DNA of 64,000 nt from Escherichia albertii NBRC 107761 = DSM 17582 (GCF_000759775.1 NZ_BBMY01000001.1:1-64000), one strand, 5' to 3'; counted from the first letter of the stretch, positions 11,031 to 20,489 are shown. The notes: generated by a model from the sequence alone, not told the origin. Made by a program: numbers and translations.

Positions 11031-12602
11031 ATGGCCAACATCAAAATTAGACAAACAACACCGACTGCGTTTTATATAAAAGTACACGACACAGATAATG
11101 TCGCGATCATTGTTAATGATAATGGCCTTAAAGCAGGAACATGTTTCCCGGATGGTCTGGAATTAATTGAACATATTCCCCGGGGGCATAAAGTCGCATT
11201 AGTAGATATTCCGGCTAATGGCGAAATCATTCGTTATGGCGAAGTGATTGGTTATGCCGTGCGTGCAATCCTCCGCGGAAGCTGGATCGACGAATCGATG
11301 GTGATATTGCCGGAAGCTCCGCCATTACATACGCTACCGCTGGCAACCAAAGTGCCAGCCCCCTTACCGCCGCTGGAAGGGTACACCTTTGAGGGCTATC
11401 GCAATGCCGATGGTAGCGTCGGCAGCAAAAACCTGCTTGGAATCACCACCAGCGTCCACTGTGTCGCAGGTGTGGTGGATTACGTAGTGAAAATCATTGA
11501 GCGTGATCTACTGCCGAAATACCCGAACGTCGATGGCGTAGTAGGACTGAATCACCTGTACGGTTGTGGCGTAGCGATTAATGCTCCGGCGGCAGTGATA
11601 CCCATTCGCACCATTCACAATATTTCGCTTAACCCAAACTTTGGCGGCGAAGTGATGGTAATTGGTCTGGGATGCGAAAAATTGCAACCTGAGCGCCTGC
11701 TGGCTGGAACGGAAGATGTACCAGCCATTTCACAGGAAAATGCCAGTATTATCAGCTTACAGGATGAAAAGCATGTCGGTTTTCAGTCGATGGTCGAGGA
11801 TATTTTGCAGGTTGCCGAGCGCCACCTGCACAAGTTGAATCAACGCCAGCGAGAAACCTGTCCGGCTTCAGAACTGGTGGTTGGTATGCAGTGCGGCGGC
11901 AGCGACGCGTTTTCTGGCGTGACAGCAAATCCGGCAGTGGGCTACGCATCTGATCTACTGGTGCGCTGCGGTGCAACTGTGATGTTCTCGGAAGTAACGG
12001 AAGTACGTGACGCGATTCATTTGCTGACACCGCGCGCCGTTAACGAAGAGGTCGGCAAGCGTCTGCTGGAAGAGATGGAATGGTACGATAACTACCTCAA
12101 TATGGGGAAAACCGACCGCAGCGCCAACCCTTCGCCCGGTAATAAAAAGGGCGGCCTGGCAAACGTGGTGGAGAAAGCACTCGGCTCCATTGCGAAATCA
12201 GGCAAAAGCGCCATTGTTGAAGTATTGTCACCTGGTCAACGCCCGACTAAGCGCGGATTAATTTACGCCGCCACGCCTGCCAGCGATTTTGTCTGCGGCA
12301 CACAGCAAGTGGCTTCAGGAATTACCGTGCAAGTGTTTACGACAGATCGCGGCACGCCATACGGCCTGATGGCGGTGCCGGTGATTAAAATGGCGACTCG
12401 CACAGAGCTGGCGAACCGCTGGTTTGACTTAATGGATATCAACGCAGGCACCATCGCCACCGGCAAAGAAACCATCGAAGAGGTCGGCTGGAAACTGTTC
12501 CACTTTATTCTCGACGTCGCCAGCGGGAAGAAGAAAACCTTCTCGGATCAATGGGGACTGCATAACCAACTGGCGGTGTTTAACCCGGCACCGGTGACCT
12601 GA
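11031..12602 (+). CDS. garD: Galactarate dehydratase GarD
   Basis: This 523-residue enzyme of the UxaA/GarD family dehydrates D-galactarate to 5-keto-4-deoxy-D-glucarate, the entry step of the pathway, with an Fe2+ cofactor. The N-terminal SAF-like domain (about residues 1-95) is followed by the catalytic region with NHLYGCG near 173-179 and [10 protein letters not shown] near 286-295. It is divergent from garP and single, followed by its own terminator. Confidence 0.96.
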   Translation: MANIKIRQTTPTAFYIKVHDTDNVAIIVNDNGLKAGTCFPDGLELIEHIPRGHKVALVDIPANGEIIRYGEVIGYAVRAILRGSWIDESMVILPEAPPLHTLPLATKVPAPLPPLEGYTFEGYRNADGSVGSKNLLGITTSVHCVAGVVDYVVKIIERDLLPKYPNVDGVVGLNHLYGCGVAINAPAAVIPIRTIHNISLNPNFGGEVMVIGLGCEKLQPERLLAGTEDVPAISQENASIISLQDEKHVGFQSMVEDILQVAERHLHKLNQRQRETCPASELVVGMQCGGSDAFSGVTANPAVGYASDLLVRCGATVMFSEVTEVRDAIHLLTPRAVNEEVGKRLLEEMEWYDNYLNMGKTDRSANPSPGNKKGGLANVVEKALGSIAKSGKSAIVEVLSPGQRPTKRGLIYAATPASDFVCGTQQVASGITVQVFTTDRGTPYGLMAVPVIKMATRTELANRWFDLMDINAGTIATGKETIEEVGWKLFHFILDVASGKKKTFSDQWGLHNQLAVFNPAPVT

Positions 12603-12623
12603 TTTCTTTTGGAACGTCCCTCG

Positions 12624-12653
12624 CAAAACATGGCCTTAGTGCCATGTTTTTAT
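12624..12653 (+). terminator. Terminator of garD
   Basis: The stem AAAACATGGC / GCCATGTTTT, with a short TTAGT loop and a trailing T-rich TATTGTTT, follows the garD stop by about 20 bases. Confidence 0.85.
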
Positions 12654-12679
12654 TGTTTAAAGTCCACACATCCATTAAT

Positions 12680-12714
12680 AATGCATTTGCATTACCTTAG
12701 TTCAAGCTTATAAT
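12680..12714 (+). promoter_or_regulatory. prlF-yhaV promoter with overlapping palindrome
   Basis: A candidate -35 TTGCAT (12687-12692) and a perfect -10 TATAAT (12709-12714) are 16 bases apart. The inverted repeat AATGCA-TT-TGCATT (12680-12693) overlaps the -35 box and is a plausible operator for autorepression by PrlF or PrlF-YhaV, which is known for this pair. The palindrome as operator is inferred. Confidence 0.55.
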
Positions 12715-12750
12715 TTGAGCAGAAAACAGGCTGTAAAAGGACAGTAAATA

Positions 12751-13086
12751 ATGCCCGCTAATGCTCGCTCTAACGCTGTACTGACCACTGAATCAAAGGT
12801 CACGATACGCGGACAAACAACTATCCCCGCGCCAGTGCGTGAGGCCTTAAAACTGAAGCCAGGCCTGGACAGCATTCATTACGAAATTCTGCCTGGTGGG
12901 CAAGTATTTATGTGCCGACTGGGAGATGAACAGGAGGATCATACTATGAATGTATTTTTGCGTTTTCTGGATGCAGATATCCAGAACAACCCGCAAAAAA
13001 CTCGTCCATTCGACATTCAACAAGGAAAGAAACTTGTCGCTGGCATGGACGTCAACATTGACGATGAGATTGGCGACGACGAATAA
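12751..13086 (+). CDS. prlF: Antitoxin PrlF (SohA) of the PrlF-YhaV pair
   Basis: This 111-residue protein has an N-terminal AbrB-type swapped-hairpin DNA-binding domain (about residues 12-60, including VTIRGQTTIPAPVREAL) and an acidic C-terminal tail (NIDDEIGDDE) that in the family binds the toxin. It neutralises YhaV and represses the operon. It was first known from mutations suppressing export defects. The stop codon overlaps the yhaV start by one base, the usual coupling of a type II toxin-antitoxin operon. An AAGGACAG ribosome-binding site precedes the ATG. Confidence 0.94.
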   Translation: MPANARSNAVLTTESKVTIRGQTTIPAPVREALKLKPGLDSIHYEILPGGQVFMCRLGDEQEDHTMNVFLRFLDADIQNNPQKTRPFDIQQGKKLVAGMDVNIDDEIGDDE

Positions 13087-13550
13087 TGGATTTTCCACAA
13101 AGGGTTAATGGTTGGGCGCTATATGCTCATCCCTGTTTTCAGGAAACCTACGATGCTTTAGTTGCCGAAGTCGAGGCATTAAAGGGAAAAGATCCTGAAA
13201 ATTATCAGAGAAAAGCTGCCACAAAGTTATTGGCGGTGGTCCATAAAGTGATTGAGGAGCATATCACGGTCAATCCATCATCACCGGCATTCCGTCATGG
13301 CAAGTCGTTAGGCTCAGGGAAAAATAAAGACTGGTCACGGGTAAAATTTGGTGCTGGTCGCTATCGTCTCTTCTTTCGTTACAGTGAAAAAGAGAAAGTC
13401 ATCATTCTGGGATGGATGAACGATGAAAACACACTGCGCACCTACGGTAAAAAAACAGATGCCTATACAGTATTCAGCAAAATGTTAAAAAGAGGACATC
13501 CTCCTGCCGACTGGGAAACCCTCACCCAAGAGACAGAAGAAAAGCATTGA
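13086..13550 (+). CDS. yhaV: Toxin YhaV, RelE-like mRNA interferase
   Basis: This 154-residue toxin of the PrlF-YhaV module is known as a ribosome-dependent ribonuclease that slows growth. The C-terminal half has the RelE-like strand pattern FGAGRYRLFFRYSEKEKVIILGWMNDE, here at about residues 90-116, with the basic residues expected in the active site. The start ATG overlaps the last base of prlF (TAATG), so translation is coupled. The gene is full length and appears functional. Confidence 0.93.
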   Translation: MDFPQRVNGWALYAHPCFQETYDALVAEVEALKGKDPENYQRKAATKLLAVVHKVIEEHITVNPSSPAFRHGKSLGSGKNKDWSRVKFGAGRYRLFFRYSEKEKVIILGWMNDENTLRTYGKKTDAYTVFSKMLKRGHPPADWETLTQETEEKH

Positions 13551-13562
13551 TGGTGTTCACAA

Positions 13563-13597
13563 TGCCCGCCAAACGCATTGGTGTTGACCAGCGGGCA
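13563..13597. terminator. Hairpin between convergent yhaV and agaR
   Basis: The inverted repeat TGCCCGC (13563-13569) / GCGGGCA (13591-13597) with a 21-base loop stands between the two stop codons. It is followed by CCCTTTCT on the plus strand. A weak bidirectional terminator is likely. Confidence 0.45.
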
Positions 13598-13604
13598 CCC
13601 TTTC

Positions 13605-14414
13605 TCACTCTCCGACCAGAATCACCTCAATCCCAGCCTTTCGCAGTCCTTCCAGACTATCCGCAGGAATGCCTTCATCAACAATGATCATATCGATCCG
13701 CTGGGTATCGATGATTTTATGTAGGCTGGATCGGTTGAACTTACTGGAATCGGTGACCACGATGATCCGTTCCGCGACTTCGCACATCCGCCGATTTAAA
13801 CGTGCTTCATCTTCATTGTGCGTGCTGACGCCACGCTCCAGATCGATAGCATCTACGCCGAGAAATAACATATCGAAGTGATAATTTTGCAGCGATTGCT
13901 CCGCCTGATCGCCGTAAAAAGATTGCGACTGACGGCGCAGATGCCCGCCGGTCATCAGGAGCTCAACGCCTTCCGCTTCCAGCAAAGCATTGGCCACGTT
14001 CATACCGTTGGTCATGGCAATGACGTCGGTGTGCTTGCGCATCAAACGAGCAATCTCAAAAGTAGTGGTTCCTGAGTCAAGAATGATGCGATGACCCGGT
14101 TGAATTAACTCGACGGCTGCCTTTGCAACGCTACGTTTCATCGCGATATTCAACGCACTTTTATCTTCCACCGAAGGCTCGAGCGAGGGCGTATTACTGT
14201 CGCAGATCAACGCGCCGCCGTAGGCACGCACAGCGATCCCCTGTTTTTCCAGGAATGCAAGATCGTTGCGGATCGTCACCGTAGAAACACCAAATAATGC
14301 CGACAGATCATTAACCTGCACGCTACCTTGCTGGCGTAGTCGTTGAATGATCTGCTCTCGTCGTTCGCTGGTGCCCGTTACTCGCTTCTCGCCTGCAGCG
14401 TCGGTATTGCTCAT
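13605..14414 (-). CDS. agaR: DeoR-family repressor AgaR
   Basis: This 269-residue DeoR/GlpR-type regulator has an N-terminal helix-turn-helix (about residues 20-55, with [16 protein letters not shown]) and a C-terminal sugar-phosphate-binding domain of the DeoRC type ([11 protein letters not shown] near 115). It represses the aga/kba operons until an amino-sugar phosphate binds. It is divergent from kbaZ, and the 248-base spacer holds several TTTCGTTT-type operator motifs matching the known AgaR recognition pattern. Confidence 0.94.
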   Translation of the reverse strand: MSNTDAAGEKRVTGTSERREQIIQRLRQQGSVQVNDLSALFGVSTVTIRNDLAFLEKQGIAVRAYGGALICDSNTPSLEPSVEDKSALNIAMKRSVAKAAVELIQPGHRIILDSGTTTFEIARLMRKHTDVIAMTNGMNVANALLEAEGVELLMTGGHLRRQSQSFYGDQAEQSLQNYHFDMLFLGVDAIDLERGVSTHNEDEARLNRRMCEVAERIIVVTDSSKFNRSSLHKIIDTQRIDMIIVDEGIPADSLEGLRKAGIEVILVGE

Positions 14415-14432
14415 AGTAAGTCCTTTCGTAAA

Positions 14433-14458
14433 ACTTTCGTTTTATTTCGTTTCGTCTA
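14433..14458. promoter_or_regulatory. AgaR operator near agaR
   Basis: A T-rich segment contains three spaced TTTCG elements (ACTTTCGTTTTATTTCGTTT and beyond) just upstream of agaR. The pattern resembles the described AgaR consensus of repeated TTTCRTTT; autoregulation is inferred. Confidence 0.6.
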
Positions 14459-14546
14459 TTAACGCCTTTCTATTAAGCAAATGCAAGCCCACATCGCCCG
14501 GTGGCGCAAGCTGCTATCGTTTCAGTTGCTTTCATTATGTTTCTTT

Positions 14547-14562
14547 TGTGAATCAGATCAGA
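14547..14562 (+). promoter_or_regulatory. CRP site upstream of kbaZ
   Basis: TGTGAATCAGATCAGA matches TGTGA-N6-TCACA at nine of ten informative positions. CRP control of the aga operons is plausible for a PTS sugar cluster. Confidence 0.65.
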
Positions 14563-14570
14563 AAACCATT

Positions 14571-14634
14571 ACCTTTCGTTTTATTTTTATCTCACCATGA
14601 CGCAGTATCAATTGAAACAAAACGAAAGATTGAT
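14571..14634. promoter_or_regulatory. AgaR operators near kbaZ
   Basis: Two motif clusters: ACCTTTCGTTTTATTTTTATC at 14571-14591, and the inverted form GAAACAAAACGAAAGATTG at about 14613-14631. They flank the probable kbaZ promoter and fit the AgaR TTTCGTTT pattern. The exact footprints are not determined here. Confidence 0.6.
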
Positions 14635-14662
14635 ATCGCAGTAATCTGAACTGGAGAGGAAA

Positions 14663-15943
14663 GTGAAACATCTGACAGAAATGGTGAGACAGCACAAAGC
14701 GGGCAAAACAAAGGGGATTTATGCCGTTTGTTCCGCGCATCCGCTGGTGCTGGAAGCAGCAATCCGCTACGCCTGCGCAAACCACACGCCGCTACTGATT
14801 GAAGCGACCTCCAACCAGGTGGACCAGTTCGGCGGTTATACCGGAATGACGCCCGCCGATTTTCACGGCTTCGTTTGCCAACTCGCCGACTCGCTGCATT
14901 TCCCACAGGACGCGTTGATTTTGGGTGGCGATCATCTTGGCCCTAACCGCTGGCAAAACTTGCCTGCCGCTCAGGCCATGGCTAATGCCGATGATTTGAT
15001 TAAAAGCTACGTCGCGGCGGGATTCAAAAAAATCCATCTCGATTGCAGTATGTCTTGTCAGGACGATCCGGTTCCCTTAACCGATGACATCGTGGCTGAG
15101 CGCGCTGCCCGTCTGGCGAAAGTGGCGGAAGAAACCTGTCGTGAACACTTTGGCGAAGCCGATCTGGTGTATGTCATTGGTACTGAAGTTCCGGTGCCCG
15201 GCGGCGCGCATGAAACCTTAAACGAACTGGCGGTCACCACACCGGATGCCTCCCGCGCCACGCTGGAAGCCCATCGTCACGCCTTTGAAAAGCAGGGGCT
15301 GAACGCCATCTGGCCGCGCATTATTGCGCTGGTCGTGCAGCCTGGCGTCGAATTCGATCACACCAATGTTATTGATTACCAGCCAGCAAAAGCGACCGCC
15401 TTAAGCCAGATGGTCGAAAACTATGAAACGCTGATTTTCGAAGCTCACTCCACCGATTATCAAACGCCGCAGTCACTGCGCCAGTTGGTGATTGACCACT
15501 TTGCCATTCTGAAAGTTGGCCCGGCGCTGACTTTCGCCCTGCGTGAGGCTCTGTTTTCTCTGGCGGCGATTGAAGAAGAACTGGTGTCGGCAAAAGCCTG
15601 TTCCGGTCTACGCCAGGTACTGGAAAACGTGATGCTCGACCGCCCGGAATACTGGCAAAGCCACTACCACGGAGACGGCAACGCGCGTCGTCTGGCACGC
15701 GGTTACAGCTACTCGGATCGCGTACGCTACTACTGGCCAGACAGCCAGATTGATGACGCTTTCGCTCATCTGGTCCGCAATCTGGCGGATGCGCCTATTC
15801 CGCTGCCGCTCATCAGCCAGTATCTGCCGCTGCAATACGTGAAGGTTCGATCCGGCGAGCTACAGCCAACGCCACGGGAACTCATTATCAACCATATTCA
15901 GGACATCCTGGCGCAGTACCACGCCGCCTGTGCAGGCCAATAA
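14663..15943 (+). CDS. kbaZ: Tagatose-1,6-bisphosphate aldolase subunit KbaZ
   Basis: This 426-residue protein of the GatZ/KbaZ family is the non-catalytic partner needed for full activity and stability of aldolase KbaY. It resembles a class II aldolase fold but is regarded as a chaperone-like subunit. The start is GTG preceded by GGAGAGGA. Features include [12 protein letters not shown] and the family segment [12 protein letters not shown]. It is the first gene of kbaZ-agaVWEFA and lies 22 bases before agaV. Confidence 0.95.
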   Translation: MKHLTEMVRQHKAGKTKGIYAVCSAHPLVLEAAIRYACANHTPLLIEATSNQVDQFGGYTGMTPADFHGFVCQLADSLHFPQDALILGGDHLGPNRWQNLPAAQAMANADDLIKSYVAAGFKKIHLDCSMSCQDDPVPLTDDIVAERAARLAKVAEETCREHFGEADLVYVIGTEVPVPGGAHETLNELAVTTPDASRATLEAHRHAFEKQGLNAIWPRIIALVVQPGVEFDHTNVIDYQPAKATALSQMVENYETLIFEAHSTDYQTPQSLRQLVIDHFAILKVGPALTFALREALFSLAAIEEELVSAKACSGLRQVLENVMLDRPEYWQSHYHGDGNARRLARGYSYSDRVRYYWPDSQIDDAFAHLVRNLADAPIPLPLISQYLPLQYVKVRSGELQPTPRELIINHIQDILAQYHAACAGQ

Positions 15944-15965
15944 CCAAAACAACGAGGAACACGCT

Positions 15966-16439
15966 ATGCCAAATATTGTTTTAAGCCGGATTGATGAACG
16001 CTTGATTCACGGTCAGGTCGGCGTTCAGTGGGTCGGATTTGCGGGGGCAAATCTGGTGCTGGTAGCCAATGATGAAGTTGCCGAAGATCCGGTACAACAA
16101 AACCTGATGGAAATGGTGCTGGCAGAGGGGATCGCCGTACGTTTCTGGTCGCTGCAAAAAGTCATCGACAACATCCACCGCGCCGCCGATCGGCAGAAAA
16201 TCCTGCTGGTTTGTAAAACACCTGCCGATTTCCTGACGCTGGTTAAAGGTGGCGTTCCGGTGAGTCGCATTAACGTTGGCAATATGCACTACGCCAATGG
16301 CAAGCAACAAATCGCCAAAACGGTTTCTGTGGATGCAGGCGATATCGCGGCATTTAACGATCTGAAAGCCGCTGGGGTGGAATGCTTCGTTCAGGGCGTT
16401 CCAACAGAACCTGCTGTGGACCTCTTTAAATTACTTTGA
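15966..16439 (+). CDS. agaV: N-acetylgalactosamine PTS EIIB component AgaV
   Basis: This 157-residue EIIB domain of the mannose-family PTS accepts phosphate from EIIA and passes it to N-acetylgalactosamine during uptake. The active-site histidine is in the N-terminal motif RIDERLIHGQVGVQW (His at about residue 13). An upstream in-frame ATG overlapping kbaZ would add 12 residues; the ATG at 15966 with GAGGA eight bases before is preferred. It is part of the AgaVWEF transporter and paralogous to AgaB in this cluster. Confidence 0.95.
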   Translation: MPNIVLSRIDERLIHGQVGVQWVGFAGANLVLVANDEVAEDPVQQNLMEMVLAEGIAVRFWSLQKVIDNIHRAADRQKILLVCKTPADFLTLVKGGVPVSRINVGNMHYANGKQQIAKTVSVDAGDIAAFNDLKAAGVECFVQGVPTEPAVDLFKLL

Positions 16440-16449
16440 GGGAATCATC

Positions 16450-17229
16450 ATGGAAATTAGTCTGTTGCAGGCATTCGCGTTAGGCATTCTCGCCTTTATC
16501 GCTGGCCTGGATATGTTTAACGGTTTAACCCATATGCACCGCCCGGTGGTCCTCGGTCCGTTAGTCGGGCTGATACTTGGCGATCTGCATACCGGTATTT
16601 TAACCGGCGGTACGCTGGAACTGGTATGGATGGGGCTGGCTCCGCTGGCGGGCGCACAACCGCCTAACGTCATTATCGGCACCATTGTCGGCACGGCGTT
16701 TGCCATTACCACAGGTGTGAAGCCGGATGTTGCTGTCGGGGTCGCCGTACCTTTCGCGGTTGCGGTACAGATGGGGATTACCTTCCTGTTCTCGGTGATG
16801 TCTGGCGTGATGTCCCGCTGTGACCGGATGGCGGAGAATGCCGATACGCGCGGCATTGAACGCGTGAACTATCTGGCGCTGCTGGCGCTTGGCATCTTCT
16901 ACTTTCTCTGCGCTTTTCTGCCGATCTATTTCGGTGCAGAACACGCAAAAACCATTATTGATGTCCTGCCGCAACGCTTAATCGACGGCCTCGGCGTCGC
17001 AGGCGGCATCATGCCAGCCATCGGTTTTGCCGTACTGCTGAAAATCATGATGAAAAACGTCTACATCCCTTACTTCATCCTGGGCTTTGTTGCCGCCGCC
17101 TGGCTCAAGCTACCGGTGCTGGCTATTGCTGCCGCCGCACTGGCGATGGCGCTGATCGACCTGCTGCGTAAATCTCCTGAACCGACTCAACCTGCGGCAC
17201 AGAAAGAGGAATTTGAAGATGGCATCTAA
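16450..17229 (+). CDS. agaW: N-acetylgalactosamine PTS EIIC component AgaW, full length
   Basis: This 259-residue membrane protein of the mannose-family EIIC type has several hydrophobic helices and the signature segment GTLELVWMGLAPLAGAQPPN, which is family-typical. With AgaE it forms the sugar channel. From memory, K-12 carries a truncated agaW fused by a deletion that removed agaE, agaF and part of agaA; here the gene is complete and runs into agaE with an 11-base overlap. Its function is therefore likely retained. Confidence 0.94.
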   Translation: MEISLLQAFALGILAFIAGLDMFNGLTHMHRPVVLGPLVGLILGDLHTGILTGGTLELVWMGLAPLAGAQPPNVIIGTIVGTAFAITTGVKPDVAVGVAVPFAVAVQMGITFLFSVMSGVMSRCDRMAENADTRGIERVNYLALLALGIFYFLCAFLPIYFGAEHAKTIIDVLPQRLIDGLGVAGGIMPAIGFAVLLKIMMKNVYIPYFILGFVAAAWLKLPVLAIAAAALAMALIDLLRKSPEPTQPAAQKEEFEDGI

Positions 17230-18097
17230 CCAAACCACCCTGCCGAATGTCAGCGAAAACGAAGAAACGCTGCTGACTGGCGTCAATGAAAACGTGTATG
17301 AAGATCAGAGCATTGGCGCGGAGCTGACGAAAAAAGATATCAACCGTGTCGCCTGGCGTTCCATGCTGTTGCAGGCTTCTTTTAACTACGAACATATGCA
17401 GGCTTCCGGCTGGCTGTACGGTCTGCTGCCGGCTCTGAAAAAGATCCACACCAATAAACGCGACCTGGCGCGCGCCATGAAAGGACATATGGGCTTCTTC
17501 AATACCCATCCGTTTCTGGTGACGTTTGTTATCGGCATTATCCTCGCGATGGAGCGTTCTAAGCAGGATGTAAACAGTATTCAGAGCACCAAAATTGCCG
17601 TCGGCGCGCCGCTCGGCGGGATTGGTGATGCGATGTTCTGGCTGACGCTGCTGCCGATTTGTGGCGGGATAGGCGCAAGCCTCGCACTACAAGGCTCTAT
17701 TCTTGGCGCGGTCGTATTTATTGTGCTGTTCAACGTGGTGCATCTCGGTTTGCGTTTTGGTCTTGCGCATTACGCGTATCGAATGGGCGTCGCCGCAATC
17801 CCGCTGATTAAAGCGAACACCAAAAAAGTGGATCATGCGGCGTCTATCGTTGGGATGACGGTGATCGGCGCACTGGTAGCGACCTATGTCCGTTTAAGCA
17901 CCACGCTGGAAATTACGGCTGGCGATGCTGTGGTGAAATTGCAGGCTGACGTTATCGACAAACTGATGCCAGCCTTCTTACCGCTGGTCTATACCCTGAC
18001 GATGTTCTGGCTGGTACGTCGCGGCTGGAGTCCGCTGCGTCTGATTGCCGTCACCGTGGTCCTCGGCATCGTCGGTAAATTCTGTCATTTCCTTTAA
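17219..18097 (+). CDS. agaE: N-acetylgalactosamine PTS EIID component AgaE
   Basis: This 292-residue mannose-family EIID protein has a long soluble N-terminal part with FNYEHMQASGWLYGLLP and NTHPFLVTFVIGI, characteristic of EIID, and C-terminal membrane segments. It pairs with AgaW for N-acetylgalactosamine uptake. A TTG at 17213 is also in frame, but the ATG at 17219 follows AAGAGGA at better spacing. The gene is missing from K-12 (from memory) and intact here. Confidence 0.94.
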   Translation: MASNQTTLPNVSENEETLLTGVNENVYEDQSIGAELTKKDINRVAWRSMLLQASFNYEHMQASGWLYGLLPALKKIHTNKRDLARAMKGHMGFFNTHPFLVTFVIGIILAMERSKQDVNSIQSTKIAVGAPLGGIGDAMFWLTLLPICGGIGASLALQGSILGAVVFIVLFNVVHLGLRFGLAHYAYRMGVAAIPLIKANTKKVDHAASIVGMTVIGALVATYVRLSTTLEITAGDAVVKLQADVIDKLMPAFLPLVYTLTMFWLVRRGWSPLRLIAVTVVLGIVGKFCHFL

Positions 18098-18114
18098 ATA
18101 CAACGAGGTAATAG

Positions 18115-18549
18115 ATGTTAAGTATTATTTTGACAGGGCATGGCGGATTTGCCAGCGGCATGGAAAAAGCAATGAAGCAAATTCTCGGCGAGCAGTCGCA
18201 GTTTATCGCGATCGATTTCCCGGAAACCTCAAGTACCGCATTACTGACTTCGCAGCTTGAAGAAGCCATCGCCCAACTGGATTGTGAAGACGGCATTGTT
18301 TTTCTGACGGATTTGTTGGGCGGCACACCGTTTCGCGCGGCTTCAACGCTGGCAATGCAAAAACCGGGCTGTGAAGTGATCACCGGCACCAATTTACAAC
18401 TGTTACTCGAAATGGTGCTGGAACGCGAAGGATTAAGCGGTGAAGAATTCCGTGTACAAGCGCTGGAGTGCGGACACCGTGGGCTGACCAGTCTGGTGGA
18501 CGAGTTAGGTCGCTGCCATGAAGAATGCCCGGTCGAGGAAGGAATATGA
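18115..18549 (+). CDS. agaF: PTS EIIA component AgaF
   Basis: This 144-residue EIIA of the mannose family takes phosphate from HPr. The phosphorylated histidine is His9 in ILTGHGGFASGM, and the conserved FLTDLLGGTPF is at about residues 63-73. It serves AgaVWE and is thought also to serve AgaBCD, which has no EIIA gene of its own. The stop overlaps the agaA start (ATGA), so the two are translationally coupled. Confidence 0.95.
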   Translation: MLSIILTGHGGFASGMEKAMKQILGEQSQFIAIDFPETSSTALLTSQLEEAIAQLDCEDGIVFLTDLLGGTPFRAASTLAMQKPGCEVITGTNLQLLLEMVLEREGLSGEEFRVQALECGHRGLTSLVDELGRCHEECPVEEGI

Positions 18550-19685
18550 CACACGTTCTGCGCGCCAGAAGGCTGCTGACTGAAGAGGGCTGGCTCGATG
18601 ACCATCAGCTGCGTATTGCTGACGGTGTGATCGCGGCAATCGAACCGATCCCCGTAGGTGTAACCGAACGCGATGCGGAGCTGCTCTGCCCCGCTTATAT
18701 CGATACTCATGTACACGGCGGTGCGGGCGTTGATGTGATGGATGATGCGCCGGATGCGCTCGACAAGCTGGCAATGCACAAAGCGCGCGAAGGCGTCGGC
18801 AGTTGGTTGCCGACGACCGTAACCGCGCCACTCAATGACATTCATACGGCGCTGGAACGTATCGCACAACGTTGCCAACGTGGCGGGCCAGGCGCACAGG
18901 TGCTGGGGAGTTATCTCGAAGGACCGTACTTCACGCCGCAGAATAAAGGCGCGCATCCGCCGGAGCTGTTCCGCGAGCTGGAGATTGCCGAACTGGATCA
19001 ACTGATTGCCGTTTCTCAGCACACCTTGCGCGTGGTAGCGCTGGCACCAGAAAAAACGGGGGCATTGCAGGCCATCCGCCATCTTAATCAGCAAAACGTA
19101 CGGGTGATGCTGGGGCATAGCGCGGCGACCTGGCAACAAACCTGCGCCGCATTTGACGCTGGTGCAGACGGCCTGGTGCATTGCTATAACGGGATGACAG
19201 GTTTACATCACCGCGAACCGGGAATGATTGGCGCGGGGTTAACGGACAAACGCGCCTGGCTGGAGCTGATTGCCGATGGTCATCATGTGCATCCGGCGGC
19301 GATGTCGCTGTGCTGTTGCTGTGCGAAAGAGAGGATCGTACTGATCACTGACGCGATGCAGGCCGCCGGGATGCCAGATGGTCGTTATACATTATGCGGT
19401 GAGGAGGTGCAGATGCACGACGGTATTGTACGCACCGCGTCTGGTGGACTGGCGGGCAGCACGCTGTCTGTCGATGCGGCGGTACGGAATATGGTCGAGC
19501 TGACAGGTGTGACGCCAGCAGAGGCGATTCATATGGCATCGCTACATCCGGCGCGAATGCTGGGTATGGATGATGTTCTCGGATCGCTAAAACCAGGGAA
19601 ACGCGCCAGCATTATCGCTCTGGATAGCGGATTGCATGTGCAACAAGTCTGGATTCAGGGCCAATTAGCTTCAGGAGTATTGTAA
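18546..19685 (+). CDS. agaA: N-acetylgalactosamine-6-phosphate deacetylase AgaA
   Basis: This 379-residue NagA-type amidohydrolase removes acetate from N-acetylgalactosamine-6-phosphate. The metal motif DTHVHGG starts at residue 53; EGPYF, VMLGHSAA and the catalytic-aspartate segment LITDAMQAAG are all in place. The start overlaps the agaF stop. A cysteine-rich SLCCCCAKER segment is unusual-looking but lies outside the metal site. The protein is complete here, whereas K-12 keeps only a truncated version (from memory). Confidence 0.95.
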   Translation: MTHVLRARRLLTEEGWLDDHQLRIADGVIAAIEPIPVGVTERDAELLCPAYIDTHVHGGAGVDVMDDAPDALDKLAMHKAREGVGSWLPTTVTAPLNDIHTALERIAQRCQRGGPGAQVLGSYLEGPYFTPQNKGAHPPELFRELEIAELDQLIAVSQHTLRVVALAPEKTGALQAIRHLNQQNVRVMLGHSAATWQQTCAAFDAGADGLVHCYNGMTGLHHREPGMIGAGLTDKRAWLELIADGHHVHPAAMSLCCCCAKERIVLITDAMQAAGMPDGRYTLCGEEVQMHDGIVRTASGGLAGSTLSVDAAVRNMVELTGVTPAEAIHMASLHPARMLGMDDVLGSLKPGKRASIIALDSGLHVQQVWIQGQLASGVL

Positions 19686-19689
19686 ATTT

Positions 19690-19716
19690 GGGAGTGTTGG
19701 AATTTATAACACTCCC
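19690..19716. terminator. Bidirectional terminator between agaA and the acfC-like gene
   Basis: The stem GGGAGTGTT / AACACTCCC around a nine-base loop stands between two convergent genes. It ends the kbaZ-agaVWEFA transcript and separates it from the insert. Confidence 0.75.
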
Positions 19717-19727
19717 TGTCTTTATAT

Positions 19728-20489
19728 TTATGGGGTGCCCTTTTTGACCCAGCCATATTTTTCGAATGCTGGTGCTGCTTCATCAGAATGCAGCCATGCA
19801 GCAAACTGGCGGGTTTCAGCATCCGCATCCTGGCGTACGGCAATATTCATATCACGCCAGATAACATAATCCGGCGCTATCTCTACCACATCACCAATAC
19901 CGGGGTTACTGGCTGCCCAGTCAGCCCAGGTTATCCAGACATCAGCATCTGGCTGATTTTCCAGCGCTTTACGTGCTGTTCCACTGTTGGGCGCATACAG
20001 AATAATATTCTTGCGAATACCGGCTATGGTTTCAATATTCCCCTTACGCCCGGCAATATCTTCCCAAACACCGGTGCCAGATGTATTACTGGTTCCGCCA
20101 CCATCATTGACGATAATACCAATACCAGGCCTGGTCAGATCGTCAATCCCTTGAATGTTTTTAGGATTGCCTTTCTTTACCAGTAAAATACTTTTACGCA
20201 GGTAAAGAGGTTGAATATCCTTTTCGCTGAATCTGTCTTTATGATCACGGACGATAGCCAAAGCAGACTGCTCGGAAGCACCAAACAGAATATCAGCGTT
20301 TTGTCTGGCTTCTTCATTCCACTTCTTCTGTGGCCCGTAATGAACATTTACCGTAACACCGGTTTTCCTGGTGTAAAGATTAGCGGCATCCAGCAACGCT
20401 GTATGCGGGCCACCAGGCCCATACAAATTGATATCTGCATATGCAGCAGAAGATAGAAAGATTAAAACGCCAGCCAGTGTTTTTTTCAT
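19728..20489 (-). CDS. AcfC-like periplasmic substrate-binding protein
   Basis: This 253-residue protein has a cleavable signal peptide (MKKTLAGVLIFLSSAAYA, cut after residue 18) and no membrane anchor. The remainder has the pattern of type 2 periplasmic binding proteins of the sulfate/molybdate group (NLYGPGGPHTALLDAANLYT near the N-terminus, PNSGTARKAL in the middle). I relate it to AcfC, an accessory colonization factor of Vibrio cholerae with the same fold. No transporter genes adjoin it, so it is an orphan binding protein whose ligand is unknown. It is not part of the K-12 aga cluster. The AcfC name is from memory of the family. Confidence 0.7.
   Translation of the reverse strand: MKKTLAGVLIFLSSAAYADINLYGPGGPHTALLDAANLYTRKTGVTVNVHYGPQKKWNEEARQNADILFGASEQSALAIVRDHKDRFSEKDIQPLYLRKSILLVKKGNPKNIQGIDDLTRPGIGIIVNDGGGTSNTSGTGVWEDIAGRKGNIETIAGIRKNIILYAPNSGTARKALENQPDADVWITWADWAASNPGIGDVVEIAPDYVIWRDMNIAVRQDADAETRQFAAWLHSDEAAPAFEKYGWVKKGTP

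Noticed and set aside
18051-19181. 376-codon minus-strand ORF opposite agaF and agaA
   Set aside because: Shadow of AgaA, which has all its catalytic motifs on the plus strand.
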